From JAVBQJ01 sp045585875 (lineage in GTDB: Bacteria > Verrucomicrobiota > Lentisphaeria > Victivallales > Victivallaceae), in assembly GCA_045585875.1 (NCBI GenBank), contig JAZMZH010000124.1, positions 1-10,293 on the forward strand: a stretch of DNA of 10,293 bases, read 5' to 3'. The position numbers were made by a program, and so were the translations under genes. Shown piece by piece: positions 1 to 7,340 of the stretch. The notes under the pieces are model-generated. The model saw only the letters and a program-made list of their open reading frames with translations, searched no databases and was not told the origin of the DNA. The first letter of the stretch is position 1. The number at the start of each line of letters is the position of its first letter.

Positions 1-741
1 AACCCCTACTGGCGCAACGTCCCGATCAAGCAGTACCTCAGGGACAAACTCGGCGTGGACGGCTATTTCGACAACGACGCAAACGCCGGGGCTCTGGCCG
101 AATGGTTCTTCGGGGCCGGACGGGGCGCCACCGACATGGTGTATCTGACCATGTCCACCGGCATCGGCGGAGGCATCATCTCCGGCGGCCGTCTCATCCG
201 CGGCAAGAGTTTCATGGCCGGAGAATTCGGTCACACCGTGATGGAGGACGGCGGCAGGCAGTGCAACTGCGGTCTCCGGGGCTGCTACGAAGCCTACTGC
301 GGAGGCCGGGCCGTGGCCGACCGCATGATCGCGGAACTGCCGGAGCACCGGGATTCGGCGATATTCGGTTTTCTGGAGGAGGGCAAACTTGAAAACGCCG
401 ACATGATCGCCCTTGAAAAAGCCATCCGCGCCAACGATCCCTACGCCGTCGCCCTCTGGGACGAGATCTGCCGCCGCCACGCCCGGGCCATCGGGAGCAT
501 CCTGAACATCCTCAATCCCGAGCTGGTGGTGCTGGGGACCTTCGCCTGGGCCATGGGGGATCTCTTCATGAAACCGGTGCTGGAGGCCCTGCCCCGTTAC
601 GCCTGGCGCGAGTGTCTGGAGGTCTGCCGCTTCGAGCCCTCCGCCCTGCGCCGGGACATCGGCAATTACGCGGGCATCGCGGTGGCGCTGAACTGCCTTT
701 ACGAACAGGGACTCTGGAATCCTGAAAACATACGCTTGTGA
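1..741 (+). CDS. ROK family sugar kinase or ROK-type repressor, 5' truncated
   Basis: This is the C-terminal part of a ROK family protein; the reading frame is open from base 1, so the true start lies left of the window. ROK proteins are cytoplasmic ATP-dependent sugar kinases (glucokinase, fructokinase, N-acetylmannosamine kinase) or sugar-responsive repressors. Visible family marks are the NDAN segment (bases 73-84) carrying the expected catalytic Asp, a glycine-rich STGIGGG loop, the EFGH segment whose His (232-234) is a zinc ligand, and the zinc motif CNCGLRGC with Cys codons at 262, 268 and 283. The N-terminal ATP-binding DxGGT loop and any helix-turn-helix are outside the window, so kinase and repressor cannot be separated, although the intact catalytic Asp favours a kinase. 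It ends 20 bp before rhaA, so the two are probably co-transcribed. A role in rhamnose use is inference from that neighbour only. Confidence 0.9.
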   Translation, partial: NPYWRNVPIKQYLRDKLGVDGYFDNDANAGALAEWFFGAGRGATDMVYLTMSTGIGGGIISGGRLIRGKSFMAGEFGHTVMEDGGRQCNCGLRGCYEAYCGGRAVADRMIAELPEHRDSAIFGFLEEGKLENADMIALEKAIRANDPYAVALWDEICRRHARAIGSILNILNPELVVLGTFAWAMGDLFMKPVLEALPRYAWRECLEVCRFEPSALRRDIGNYAGIAVALNCLYEQGLWNPENIRL

Positions 742-750
742 ACAGAAAAC

Positions 751-755
751 AGGAG
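751..755 (+). promoter_or_regulatory. Ribosome binding site of rhaA
   Basis: AGGAG lies 6 bases before the ATG at 762. It decides the rhaA start: an in-frame GTG at 738 would add 8 residues and has no comparable site before it. Confidence 0.75.
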
Positions 756-761
756 ACGTTT

Positions 762-2009
762 ATGAGAAACGATCACGCTTATCAGTCCGCCAAAGAGATT
801 TACGCCGAAAAGGGCGTCGATGTTGAAAAAGCCTTGCGCATCCTCCGCGGCATCCGCATCTCCATGCACTGCTGGCAGGGAGACGATGTCGCCGGATTTG
901 AAAACGCCGGAGCCCTGACCGGAGGGATCCAGACCACCGGCAACTACCCGGGCAAGGCCCGCAATCCCGAGGAGCTCCGCAAGGATCTGGAATTCGCCTT
1001 TTCCCTGATTCCCGGCCGACACCGGCTGAATCTCCACGCCTGTTATGCGGAAAAAGGCTCCTCCCGGGCGGACCGCGATCAGTACACCGTGAAGATGTTC
1101 CGCAACTGGATCGACTGGGCCAAAGCCAACGATCTGAAGCTGGACTTCAATCCCACCTACTTTTCCCATCCCCTCTCCGAGCACGGCACCCTTTCGGCGG
1201 CCGATCCCGGAGTGCGGAAATTCTGGATCGAGCACGGCAGAGCCTGCCGCCGGATCGCCGCCGCCATGGGCGAGGAGCTCGGCAGCCCCGCGGTGGTGAA
1301 TTTCTGGATCCCCGACGGCAGCAAGGACACCATGGTGGACCGTCTGGCGCCCCGCGCCCGGCTGGTCGAGAGTCTGGACGCCGTTTTCGCGGAACGCCTC
1401 CCCGCCCGGTTCGTCCGGGACGCGGTGGAGTCCAAGCTCTTCGGCATCGGAGCCGAATCCTACACCGTGGGCAGCAACGAATTTTACCTCAGCTACGCCG
1501 TGAGCCGCAAAAAACTCATCTGTTTTGACGCCGGGCACTTTCATCCCACCGAATCCATCGCCGACAAGCTCAGCGCCGTCGTGCCCTTCCTGCCCGAGGT
1601 GCTCCTCCACGTCAGCCGCGGAGTCCGCTGGGATTCGGATCACGTCATCGTCCTGGACGAAGAGCTCCGGGCGATCGCCCAGGAGATCATCCGCCACGAT
1701 CTGCTGAAGCGGGTGCACATCGCGCTGGACTACTTCGACGCCAGCATAAACCGCATCGCCGCCTGGGTGATCGGGATGCGCAACATGCAAAAGGCCCTGC
1801 TGCTGGCCCTGCTGGAGCCCATTGAAATCATGCGGGAGCTGGAAAATTCCGGCGACTTCGCCGGACGGCTGGCCCGGCTGGAGGAAAACCGGATGCTGCC
1901 CGCCGGAGCCGTCTGGACCCGTTTCTGCGAACGCGCCGGCGTTCCCGCCGACGACGGCTACATGACCGCCATCCGGGAGTACGAAAAGAAAGTTCTCGCC
2001 GGACGCTGA
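762..2009 (+). CDS. rhaA: L-rhamnose isomerase
   Basis: RhaA converts L-rhamnose to L-rhamnulose, the first cytoplasmic step of rhamnose breakdown, using a divalent metal (Mn). The 415-residue product is close to the 419 residues of the E. coli enzyme and resembles it end to end. Recognised blocks include SMHCWQGDDV with GFEN near residue 40, GGIQTTGNYPGKARN, LDFNPTYFSHPLS, IPDGSKDTMVDRLAPR, SKLFGIGAESYTVGSNEFY and FDASINRIAAWVIG. His259 (in DAGHFHPTE), Asp291 and Asp293 (in RWDSDH) fall where the E. coli Mn ligands are, so the active site looks intact. The ATG at 762 is chosen because of the AGGAG before it. The gene lies 20 bp after the ROK gene and only 18 bp before ribBA. No rhamnulokinase of the FGGY type (RhaB) or rhamnulose-phosphate aldolase is visible in this window. 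Confidence 0.96.
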   Translation: MRNDHAYQSAKEIYAEKGVDVEKALRILRGIRISMHCWQGDDVAGFENAGALTGGIQTTGNYPGKARNPEELRKDLEFAFSLIPGRHRLNLHACYAEKGSSRADRDQYTVKMFRNWIDWAKANDLKLDFNPTYFSHPLSEHGTLSAADPGVRKFWIEHGRACRRIAAAMGEELGSPAVVNFWIPDGSKDTMVDRLAPRARLVESLDAVFAERLPARFVRDAVESKLFGIGAESYTVGSNEFYLSYAVSRKKLICFDAGHFHPTESIADKLSAVVPFLPEVLLHVSRGVRWDSDHVIVLDEELRAIAQEIIRHDLLKRVHIALDYFDASINRIAAWVIGMRNMQKALLLALLEPIEIMRELENSGDFAGRLARLEENRMLPAGAVWTRFCERAGVPADDGYMTAIREYEKKVLAGR

Positions 2010-2027
2010 ATCGGAGCGGCACTTCCC

Positions 2028-3221
2028 ATGGAAATCAAATTTTCACCCATAAAAGAAGTGATCGACGATATCCGCGCCGGGCGTCCCGTGGTGATCGTCG
2101 ATGACGAAAACCGCGAAAACGAGGGCGACATCGTGGTGGCGGCCGAAAAGGCCACGCCGGAAGTCATCAACTTCATGGCCGCCTGCGGACGCGGGCTCAT
2201 CTGCGTGCCTCTGGACAGCAAGCGGGCGGAAGAGCTGAACCTCTCCACCCCGGCGATCCTCTCCGATCCCTTTCACACGGCCTTCACCGAGAGCCTGGAC
2301 TATAAGCTGGGCACCACCACCGGCATCAGCGCCTACGACCGTTCCCGCACGGTGACGGCCCTGGGGGGCGGGGTGGCCGAGCGGGGAGAATTCTTCTCGC
2401 CGGGGCATGTCTTCCCGCTGATCGCCCGTCCCGGCGGGGTGCTGCGCCGCGCCGGGCACACCGAGGCGGCGGTGGATCTGGCCCGGCTGGCCGGTCTGCA
2501 GCCGGCGGGCTGCATCTGCGAAATCATGGACGACGACGGACACATGGCCCGGCTGCCGAGGCTGGCGGAATTCTGCGCCGAGCACGGCCTCAAGATGGCC
2601 ACGGTGGCCGATCTCATCGCCTTCCGCCGGGCCAACGAATGTCTCATCATCCGCGGCGACGCCGCCAGACTCCCCACCGACTGCGGCGAATTCACCATCG
2701 TACCCTACCGGACCACCATCGACAACGACGAGCATGTGGCGCTGTACATGGGCGACGTGGCCGGAGAGGATGTGCTGGCGAGGGTCCACTCCGAATGTCT
2801 CACCGGGGATGTTTTCGGCTCCCGCCGCTGCGACTGCGGCAGTCAGCTCCACACCGCCATGCGGAAGATCGCCGAAGCGGGACGCGGAGTGCTGGTCTAT
2901 CTGCGTCAGGAGGGCCGCGGCATCGGGATCTTCAACAAGATCAACGCCTACAAGCTCCAGGACAACGGGGCGGACACCGTGGAAGCCAACGAAATGCTGG
3001 GCTTCGCCCCGGATCTCCGGGAATACGGCATCGGCGTGCAGATCCTGCTGGACCTCGGAGTGAAATCGGTGCGGCTCATGACCAACAACCCCCGCAAGCT
3101 GGTGGGATTGTCCGGCTACGGCCTGAAGGTTTCGGAACGGGTCCCCATCATCATCGAACCCGTGAAGGAAAACCGCTTCTATCTGGACACCAAAAAGACA
3201 AAACTCGGCCATGAAATCTGA
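2028..3221 (+). CDS. ribBA: Bifunctional 3,4-dihydroxy-2-butanone-4-phosphate synthase / GTP cyclohydrolase II
   Basis: This fused enzyme feeds both branches of riboflavin synthesis. The N-terminal RibB domain (about residues 1-205) makes dihydroxybutanone phosphate from ribulose 5-phosphate; the C-terminal RibA domain (about 220-397) opens GTP to the diaminopyrimidine. RibB marks are DDENRENEGD (25-34, with metal ligand Glu30) and RRAGHTEA with His144. RibA marks are the zinc cysteines Cys257, Cys268 and Cys270 (ECLTGDVFGSRRCDC), the RQEGRGIGIFNKINAYKLQ block with DTVEAN after it, and TNNPRKL. Both halves therefore look active, and the 397-residue length is typical of RibBA. A GGAG at 2013-2016 is 11 bases before the ATG, a long spacing. 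The gap to rhaA is only 18 bp, so there is no room for an FMN riboswitch or a separate leader; expression probably depends on readthrough from rhaA. Confidence 0.96.
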   Translation: MEIKFSPIKEVIDDIRAGRPVVIVDDENRENEGDIVVAAEKATPEVINFMAACGRGLICVPLDSKRAEELNLSTPAILSDPFHTAFTESLDYKLGTTTGISAYDRSRTVTALGGGVAERGEFFSPGHVFPLIARPGGVLRRAGHTEAAVDLARLAGLQPAGCICEIMDDDGHMARLPRLAEFCAEHGLKMATVADLIAFRRANECLIIRGDAARLPTDCGEFTIVPYRTTIDNDEHVALYMGDVAGEDVLARVHSECLTGDVFGSRRCDCGSQLHTAMRKIAEAGRGVLVYLRQEGRGIGIFNKINAYKLQDNGADTVEANEMLGFAPDLREYGIGVQILLDLGVKSVRLMTNNPRKLVGLSGYGLKVSERVPIIIEPVKENRFYLDTKKTKLGHEI

Positions 3222-3232
3222 GCCGGGGCAAA

Positions 3233-3239
3233 GGGAGGA
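3233..3239 (+). promoter_or_regulatory. Ribosome binding site of ribH
   Basis: GGGAGGA lies 8 bases before the ATG at 3248, in the 26-bp gap after ribBA. It is the strongest ribosome binding site in the rib run, which fits the high expression expected for a 60-mer or pentamer-forming lumazine synthase. Confidence 0.7.
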
Positions 3240-3247
3240 CTGAAATC

Positions 3248-3730
3248 ATGGAAATCAAGAAAATCTATCAGGGCTCGCTGGAAGCCCGGGGTCTCCGTTT
3301 CGGTATCGTATGCAGCCGTTTCAACGAGTTCTTCGTGAGCAAGCTGCTCTCCGGCGCCATCGACACCCTGGTGCGCCACGGGGCCGATCCGCAGAACATC
3401 GAAGCCGCCTGGGTGCCGGGCGCTTATGAACTGCCCTTCGGCGTGCAGCAGATGATCGCCACCGGCCGCTTCGACGCGATCCTGGCGCTGGGCACGGTGA
3501 TCCAGGGCGCGACGCCCCACGCCGGTTACATCAACAGCGAGGTCAGCAAGGCGCTGGCGGAGCTGGGGCTGAAGAACAACATCCCGGTGGCCTACGGTCT
3601 CATCACCGCCGACAACATCGAGCAGGCCATCGAGCGTTCGGGCACGAAGGCCGGAAACAAGGGCGCCGACGCCGCCTGCGCCGCCATCGAAATGGCCAAT
3701 CTCGTCCGGGCTTTCGGAAAGGCTGACTGA
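3248..3730 (+). CDS. ribH: 6,7-dimethyl-8-ribityllumazine synthase
   Basis: RibH condenses the pyrimidine from the RibA/RibD branch with dihydroxybutanone phosphate from RibB, giving lumazine, the substrate of riboflavin synthase. The 160 residues match the family's usual size. Signature blocks are SRFNEFFVSKLLSGA, AAWVPGAYELPFG, ALGTVIQGATPHAGYI and SGTKAGNKGADAA near the C terminus. His91 in ATPH is the expected catalytic histidine. The two residues after it are unusual: most homologues I know have an aromatic residue and then Asp or Glu before Tyr (HFDY, HYDY, HFEY), while here it is Ala-Gly (HAGY). The rest of the protein is conventional. It sits between ribBA and nusB, a ribH-nusB pairing seen in many bacteria. 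Confidence 0.96.
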   Translation: MEIKKIYQGSLEARGLRFGIVCSRFNEFFVSKLLSGAIDTLVRHGADPQNIEAAWVPGAYELPFGVQQMIATGRFDAILALGTVIQGATPHAGYINSEVSKALAELGLKNNIPVAYGLITADNIEQAIERSGTKAGNKGADAACAAIEMANLVRAFGKAD

Positions 3731-3733
3731 AGT

Positions 3734-4231
3734 ATGGAAGCGGAAGTCCCGTCGCCTGATTCCAAAGTCCACAGCAAACGCCTGGGCCGGGAGCTGGCCA
3801 TGCAGTATCTCTTCAAGCTGGACATGAGCCAGGAGCCCGACACCCCGGAACAGTGGGAGACGTTTCGCGCCACCGCCGCCGAAACCATGGGCATGCACGA
3901 AAACCGCCAGTCCCGCAAGGCTTTTGAATACGCCGAGCGTCTGGTGGCCGGCATCGCCGCCCACCGTTCCGCCATCGACGAAGCCATCCTCGGGCGCCTG
4001 GCCCACTGGGATTGGAGCCGTCTCCTGACCATCGACCGCAACGTGATGCGGGTGGCCGTATTTGAAATGCTTTTCGTGCCGGAGGTGCCTCCGGTGGTCA
4101 GCATCAGCGAAGCCGTCGAAATCGTCCGGGACTACTCCGGACCCCAGAGCGGAAATTTCGTCAACGGTGTGCTCAACTCGCTGAAGGAAACCCTGAAACG
4201 GCCCCCCAGGGAGGCGGTGGACAGCCTATGA
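3734..4231 (+). CDS. nusB: Transcription antitermination factor NusB
   Basis: NusB binds boxA RNA with NusE (ribosomal protein S10) and helps RNA polymerase read through rRNA operons. The 165-residue product has the all-helical NusB pattern: a basic start followed by RELAMQYLFKLDM (19-31), and a strongly conserved C-terminal half with LLTIDRNVMRVAVFEMLF (97-114), VPPVVSISEAVEIVRDYS (118-135) and SGNFVNGVLNSL (139-150). It is a little longer than the usual 130-150 residues, with about 15 extra residues at each end. The start lies 3 bases after the ribH stop, with a weak GAAAGG (3717-3722) inside ribH. The stop overlaps the ftsY start as ATGA, which suggests coupled translation. Confidence 0.92.
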   Translation: MEAEVPSPDSKVHSKRLGRELAMQYLFKLDMSQEPDTPEQWETFRATAAETMGMHENRQSRKAFEYAERLVAGIAAHRSAIDEAILGRLAHWDWSRLLTIDRNVMRVAVFEMLFVPEVPPVVSISEAVEIVRDYSGPQSGNFVNGVLNSLKETLKRPPREAVDSL

Positions 4232-5154
4232 GATCCATTTTTTCCGTCTTCCGCCGGGGGCTCTCCAAGACCAAAACCTCGGTGCAGAGGTTCTTCAGCG
4301 GCGAAAAAGCCTGGGACGAAAACACCTTTCAGGAGCTGGAATACACCCTCGTCGGAGCGGATTTCGGCCTGTCGGCGGCCCGGGCGGTCGTGGCCGAGCT
4401 CAAAGAAAAGTATGAAACCGGAAAAATCGCCACCGCCGCGGACGCCTCCCTGGCCTGCGCCGAAATGATCGAAACCATTCTCGGCGATCATCAGCGCCCG
4501 ATCCGCCGTCCGGCCTCGGGACCGACGGTGATCCTCTTCGTGGGGGTCAACGGTTCCGGCAAGACCACCACCGTGGGCAAACTCGCCCATCAGCTGATCG
4601 GCGACGGACAGCGGGTGATGCTGGGGGCCTGCGACACCTTTCGCGCCGCCGCCGTGGAGCAGCTGCAGCTGTGGGGCGAGCGCACCGGAGCCGCGGTGAT
4701 CGCCGGAGCTCCGGGAGCGGACCCGGCCAGCGTGGCCTTTGACGCCGCCCGCAAAGCCGCCGAAGCCGGAGCGGATTATCTGCTCATCGACACCGCCGGA
4801 CGCCAGCACAACCGGCGCAATCTCATGGACGAACTGGCCAAAATCAAGCGTTCCATCGGCAAAGCCTGCCCGGGAGCGCCTCACGAAGTGTGGCTGACCG
4901 TGGACGCCAGTCTGGGGAGCAACGCGGTGAATCAGGCCCGGGAATTCTCCAGCGTCGCCGACATCTCCGGACTGGTGCTCACGAAACTGGACGGCACCGG
5001 CAAGGGCGGCATGGCCGCGGCCCTGCACCGGGAATTCCACCTGCCCACTTTTTTCGTCGGCATGGGCGAGGCCCCCGGGGACCTTCAGGAATTCAATCCC
5101 CGCTTTTACGCCCGGGCCCTCTTCGATCTGGACGCCGCCGATGCCGAAAACTGA
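4228..5154 (+). CDS. ftsY: Signal recognition particle receptor FtsY
   Basis: FtsY is the membrane-associated SRP receptor GTPase that pairs with Ffh to deliver nascent membrane proteins to the translocon. The order of motifs is complete: helical N domain (about 1-90), P loop GVNGSGKT (106-113), insertion-box segment DTFRAAAVEQL (136-146), DTAGR (188-192), TKLD (252-255) and the GMGEAPGDLQEF closing segment (278-289). It has 308 residues and lacks the long acidic A domain of E. coli FtsY, like many short FtsY proteins; membrane contact would then rely on the basic N-terminal stretch. One oddity is VDASLGS (225-231), where FtsY proteins normally read DATTGQ. The motifs distinguish it from Ffh, which would carry an M domain. 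The ATG overlaps the nusB stop; purine-rich AGGGAGGCGGTGG lies just before it inside nusB. Confidence 0.94.
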   Translation: MRSIFSVFRRGLSKTKTSVQRFFSGEKAWDENTFQELEYTLVGADFGLSAARAVVAELKEKYETGKIATAADASLACAEMIETILGDHQRPIRRPASGPTVILFVGVNGSGKTTTVGKLAHQLIGDGQRVMLGACDTFRAAAVEQLQLWGERTGAAVIAGAPGADPASVAFDAARKAAEAGADYLLIDTAGRQHNRRNLMDELAKIKRSIGKACPGAPHEVWLTVDASLGSNAVNQAREFSSVADISGLVLTKLDGTGKGGMAAALHREFHLPTFFVGMGEAPGDLQEFNPRFYARALFDLDAADAEN

Positions 5155-6160
5155 CGACATCGCCTTTATGGAGTGCGCTCTGGCCGAAGCCCGAAAGGGC
5201 GAGGGCCTGACCAATCCCAATCCCGCCGTCGGGGCCGTGGTGGTCCGGGACGGCCGGATCGTCGGCCGGGGCTTCCATCCCCGCGCCGGGGAGCCCCACG
5301 CGGAGGTGTTCGCCCTCCGGGACGCCGGATCGGCCGCGAGGGGGGCGGATCTGTACGTCACCCTCGAGCCCTGTTCCACCAGCGGGCGCACCCCTCCCTG
5401 TACCGACGCGGTGATCGCTGCCGGGATCCGGAGGGTGGTGGCCGCCAACAGCGACTGTTTCCCGGCCCATCGGGGGCGGGGTTTCGAGATTCTGCGCCGG
5501 GCGGGCATCGAGTGCGAAACCGGCGTGCTGGCCCGGGAATGCGCCGAGCTGAACAAAAGTTTCTTTCACTGGGCGGCCTCCGGACAGCCCTACGTCCTTT
5601 TAAAGATGGCCATGACTCTGGACGGCCGGATCGCCTGCGCCGACGGCGCGTCCAAATGGATCACCGGCGAAGCCGCCCGGGCCAGAGTCCAGTATCTGCG
5701 GAGTCTGGCGGACGGGATCATGGTTTCCGGGCAGACGCTGCGCATCGACCGGCCCCGGTTGAATGTGCGGGAGCGCCCCGGATTCGACCGGACGGTGCGG
5801 CGTTTCATCGCCACCCGGAGCATGAGCCGCGGCGAAGTCGAAAGTTATTTTCACGACAATCCGGCGCCGGAACCGCTGTTTCTGGACCCCGAAGGGGCGT
5901 GGCTGAAGCGTCTGGGCGCGGAAAAGGTGACCAGCCTGCTGGTGGAGGGCGGCGGCGAACTGGCCGGAGAGATGCTCCGGCGCGGCTGGGTGAACGAGGT
6001 GGAATTTCACATCGCGCCGAAGATCCTCGGAGGCCGCGGCTCCATCCCGGTGGTGGGCGGCGGCGATCCGGCCTCCCTCGCCGAAGCCCTGCCGCTGACG
6101 GAGATCCGGGTGGAGCAGCTTCCGGACGGGGATGTGATCTATCACGGCCGCTGCCGGTAA
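5141..6160 (+). CDS. ribD: Bifunctional riboflavin deaminase/reductase RibD
   Basis: RibD deaminates the pyrimidine made by GTP cyclohydrolase II and then reduces its ribosyl side chain with NADPH. The deaminase domain (about 1-145) shows NPNPAVGAVVV (25-35), HAEV with zinc ligand His53 and catalytic Glu55, and LEPCSTSGRTPPC with zinc ligands Cys78 and Cys87. The reductase domain (about 148-339) shows MTLDGRIA, SKWITGE, LLVEGGGELAG and PKILGGRGS. At 339 residues it is slightly shorter than the usual 360 or so. The DPNP segment that follows the zinc site in well-known RibD proteins reads DCFP here (105-108), so a substrate-contact Asn appears lost. The start lies inside the end of ftsY (14-bp overlap) with no clear ribosome binding site, which suggests coupled translation. 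It is the last gene of the high-G+C run. Confidence 0.95.
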   Translation: MPKTDDIAFMECALAEARKGEGLTNPNPAVGAVVVRDGRIVGRGFHPRAGEPHAEVFALRDAGSAARGADLYVTLEPCSTSGRTPPCTDAVIAAGIRRVVAANSDCFPAHRGRGFEILRRAGIECETGVLARECAELNKSFFHWAASGQPYVLLKMAMTLDGRIACADGASKWITGEAARARVQYLRSLADGIMVSGQTLRIDRPRLNVRERPGFDRTVRRFIATRSMSRGEVESYFHDNPAPEPLFLDPEGAWLKRLGAEKVTSLLVEGGGELAGEMLRRGWVNEVEFHIAPKILGGRGSIPVVGGGDPASLAEALPLTEIRVEQLPDGDVIYHGRCR

Positions 6161-6252
6161 GGAGCGCGAAAACGCCGCCGTGCCGTCGCACCTCCCCGAT
6201 CCCCCGGGACAATCGTTGTTGAGGGAATTTCAAAGGTCATTTTCAGACAGAG

Positions 6253-6258
6253 AGGAGG
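6253..6258 (+). promoter_or_regulatory. Strong ribosome binding site of the TIM-barrel gene
   Basis: A full AGGAGG lies 8 bases before the ATG at 6267. It decides the start, against an in-frame GTG at 6180 that has no site. The 106 bases between ribD and this gene hold no convincing promoter or terminator. Confidence 0.8.
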
Positions 6259-6266
6259 AAAAAGAA

Positions 6267-7133
6267 ATGTACCGTTATGCCGTTTCGTTCCCGGATGAGT
6301 TTTGCGCACTTCCGGAATGGGGAAAAGCCGCCGCGGCCTCCAGGATCAAGAGGATTGAATTCTCGTGCGGAGAGGCCGCTCCGGTCGGGATTTTAACCCG
6401 TGCGGTTTCCATGTTGGAGGAAATGCAGTCCGACCGAAGCGTGGAAGTTTCCAGTATTCACATCCCTTTCGGCGGAGAGCGATGGAACATCGCCCATCCT
6501 GACGAGACCCTCCGAAAAGCCAATATCCGGGATATTCTGGATTTTCTGAATCGGACCGATCCGCTCCGCACCGGACTTTATACGATTCACGGCAGCGGCG
6601 AACCCATTGCGGAAAATGACCGTCCCCGTGCCATCGCGCAGATGCGGAAATCACTCTCCGAACTGCTCCCTGCCTTTATGGAGCGCAACGCATTTCTCAA
6701 TGTGGAAATCCTGCCGCGCAGCTGCATCGGACGCACGGCGGAAGAAATGCTGTATGCGCTGGAGGATTTTCCGGAAAATATCGGGGTCAATTTCGATGTC
6801 AACCATCTTTGCGGACATCCGGAATCGGTTCCGGACGGCATCCGGCTGCTCTCCAAACGGATACGCTCGCTTCATCTTTCCGACTGCGACGGAGTGGATG
6901 AATGTCACTGGTATCCGGGCGCCGGGATCCTGAACTGGGTTGAAATTCTGGAGGCGGTCAAATCCATTGAGCACGATGTCCTTCTGATTTTCGAGGTGAA
7001 TCATCTTGCCGCCCCCGCATGGCAACGGCGGCGGGTCGCTCCGGAAATTCTCTTCCGCGCCGCCGAAAACAGTGCTTTCTTTCTTGAGAACGCGGCGGAA
7101 CTGTCGCGCCGCCGTGCGGAATTCGTTTTTTAA
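6267..7133 (+). CDS. Xylose-isomerase-like TIM-barrel protein (sugar phosphate isomerase/epimerase family)
   Basis: The 288-residue product resembles the AP endonuclease 2 / xylose-isomerase-like TIM-barrel superfamily, whose members include sugar and inositol epimerases, isomerases and dehydratases that use a divalent metal. Candidate metal ligands occur in the expected order: Glu147 in NVEILPR, Asp177 and His180 in NFDVNHL, His203 in LHLSD, His214 in CHWYPGAG and Glu243 in FEVNH. SIHIPF (63-68) and YTIHGS (105-110) fit earlier barrel strands. There is no signal peptide, so it is probably cytoplasmic. The substrate cannot be read from the sequence. Codon use is more mixed and A+T-richer than in the preceding rib genes, and it is followed by an AraC regulator and a transporter of similar composition. 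A role in processing whatever that transporter imports is inference. Confidence 0.8.
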   Translation: MYRYAVSFPDEFCALPEWGKAAAASRIKRIEFSCGEAAPVGILTRAVSMLEEMQSDRSVEVSSIHIPFGGERWNIAHPDETLRKANIRDILDFLNRTDPLRTGLYTIHGSGEPIAENDRPRAIAQMRKSLSELLPAFMERNAFLNVEILPRSCIGRTAEEMLYALEDFPENIGVNFDVNHLCGHPESVPDGIRLLSKRIRSLHLSDCDGVDECHWYPGAGILNWVEILEAVKSIEHDVLLIFEVNHLAAPAWQRRRVAPEILFRAAENSAFFLENAAELSRRRAEFVF

Positions 7134-7263
7134 ATCCCTCCTCACCTCGGACGGAACCTATCGCAGTCCGGAGCGCTTTCCCGCCATCAGCTCCGCCGGA
7201 AAGGGCGCACCCCTTTCATCCTGTCGGAAAAGGTTCAAAAAGTATATGTCTCGTTTCATTTTT

Positions 7264-7309
7264 TATAATATTTGAGCTCTTGCAAAAATTCATAATGTCA
7301 CTATATTAT
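7264..7309 (+). promoter_or_regulatory. Candidate promoter region for the AraC regulator-transporter pair
   Basis: This is the most A+T-rich stretch of the window. TTGCAA (7280-7285) followed 16 bases later by TATATT (7302-7307), or 18 bases later by TATTAT (7304-7309), makes a reasonable sigma-70-like pair about 40-45 bases before the regulator's start. A perfect TATAAT occurs at 7264-7269 but has only a poor -35 (TTCAAA, 7234-7239) at too long a distance. Promoter consensus in this organism is unknown, so exact boxes are tentative. Confidence 0.5.
7265..7309. repeat. 7-bp inverted repeat around the candidate promoter
   Basis: ATAATAT at 7265-7271 is the exact reverse complement of ATATTAT at 7303-7309. 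The two arms are 31 bases apart and flank the TTGCAA box. They could be half-sites for a regulator, but short A+T-rich arms in A+T-rich DNA may match by chance. Confidence 0.3.
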
Positions 7310-7340
7310 CCCCCGGACAGAAAAACGGATTTCATGGTCG

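Noticed and set aside
2010..2027. FMN riboswitch before ribBA.
   Set aside because: The gap is only 18 bases, far too short for the conserved RFN structure.
699..5569. Long antisense open frames across rhaA, ribBA, ribH/nusB and ftsY/ribD (up to about 470 codons).
   Set aside because: They lie opposite well-recognised genes, show no known domain and have low-complexity Gly/Arg/His-rich products. High G+C at third codon positions produces such frames routinely.
6213..6247. Possible promoter before the TIM-barrel gene (TTGTTG at 6216-6221).
   Set aside because: No acceptable -10 box lies 16-18 bases downstream.
6180..6266. Longer N terminus of the TIM-barrel protein from a GTG at 6180.
   Set aside because: No ribosome binding site precedes it, the added residues look unlike a protein domain, and AGGAGG stands correctly before the ATG at 6267.
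7199..7217. Hairpin GAAAGGG/CCCTTTC with a 5-base loop after the TIM-barrel gene.
   Set aside because: The stem is only 7 bp and no T run follows directly (the T-rich stretch is about 40 bases later), so it does not qualify as an intrinsic terminator.
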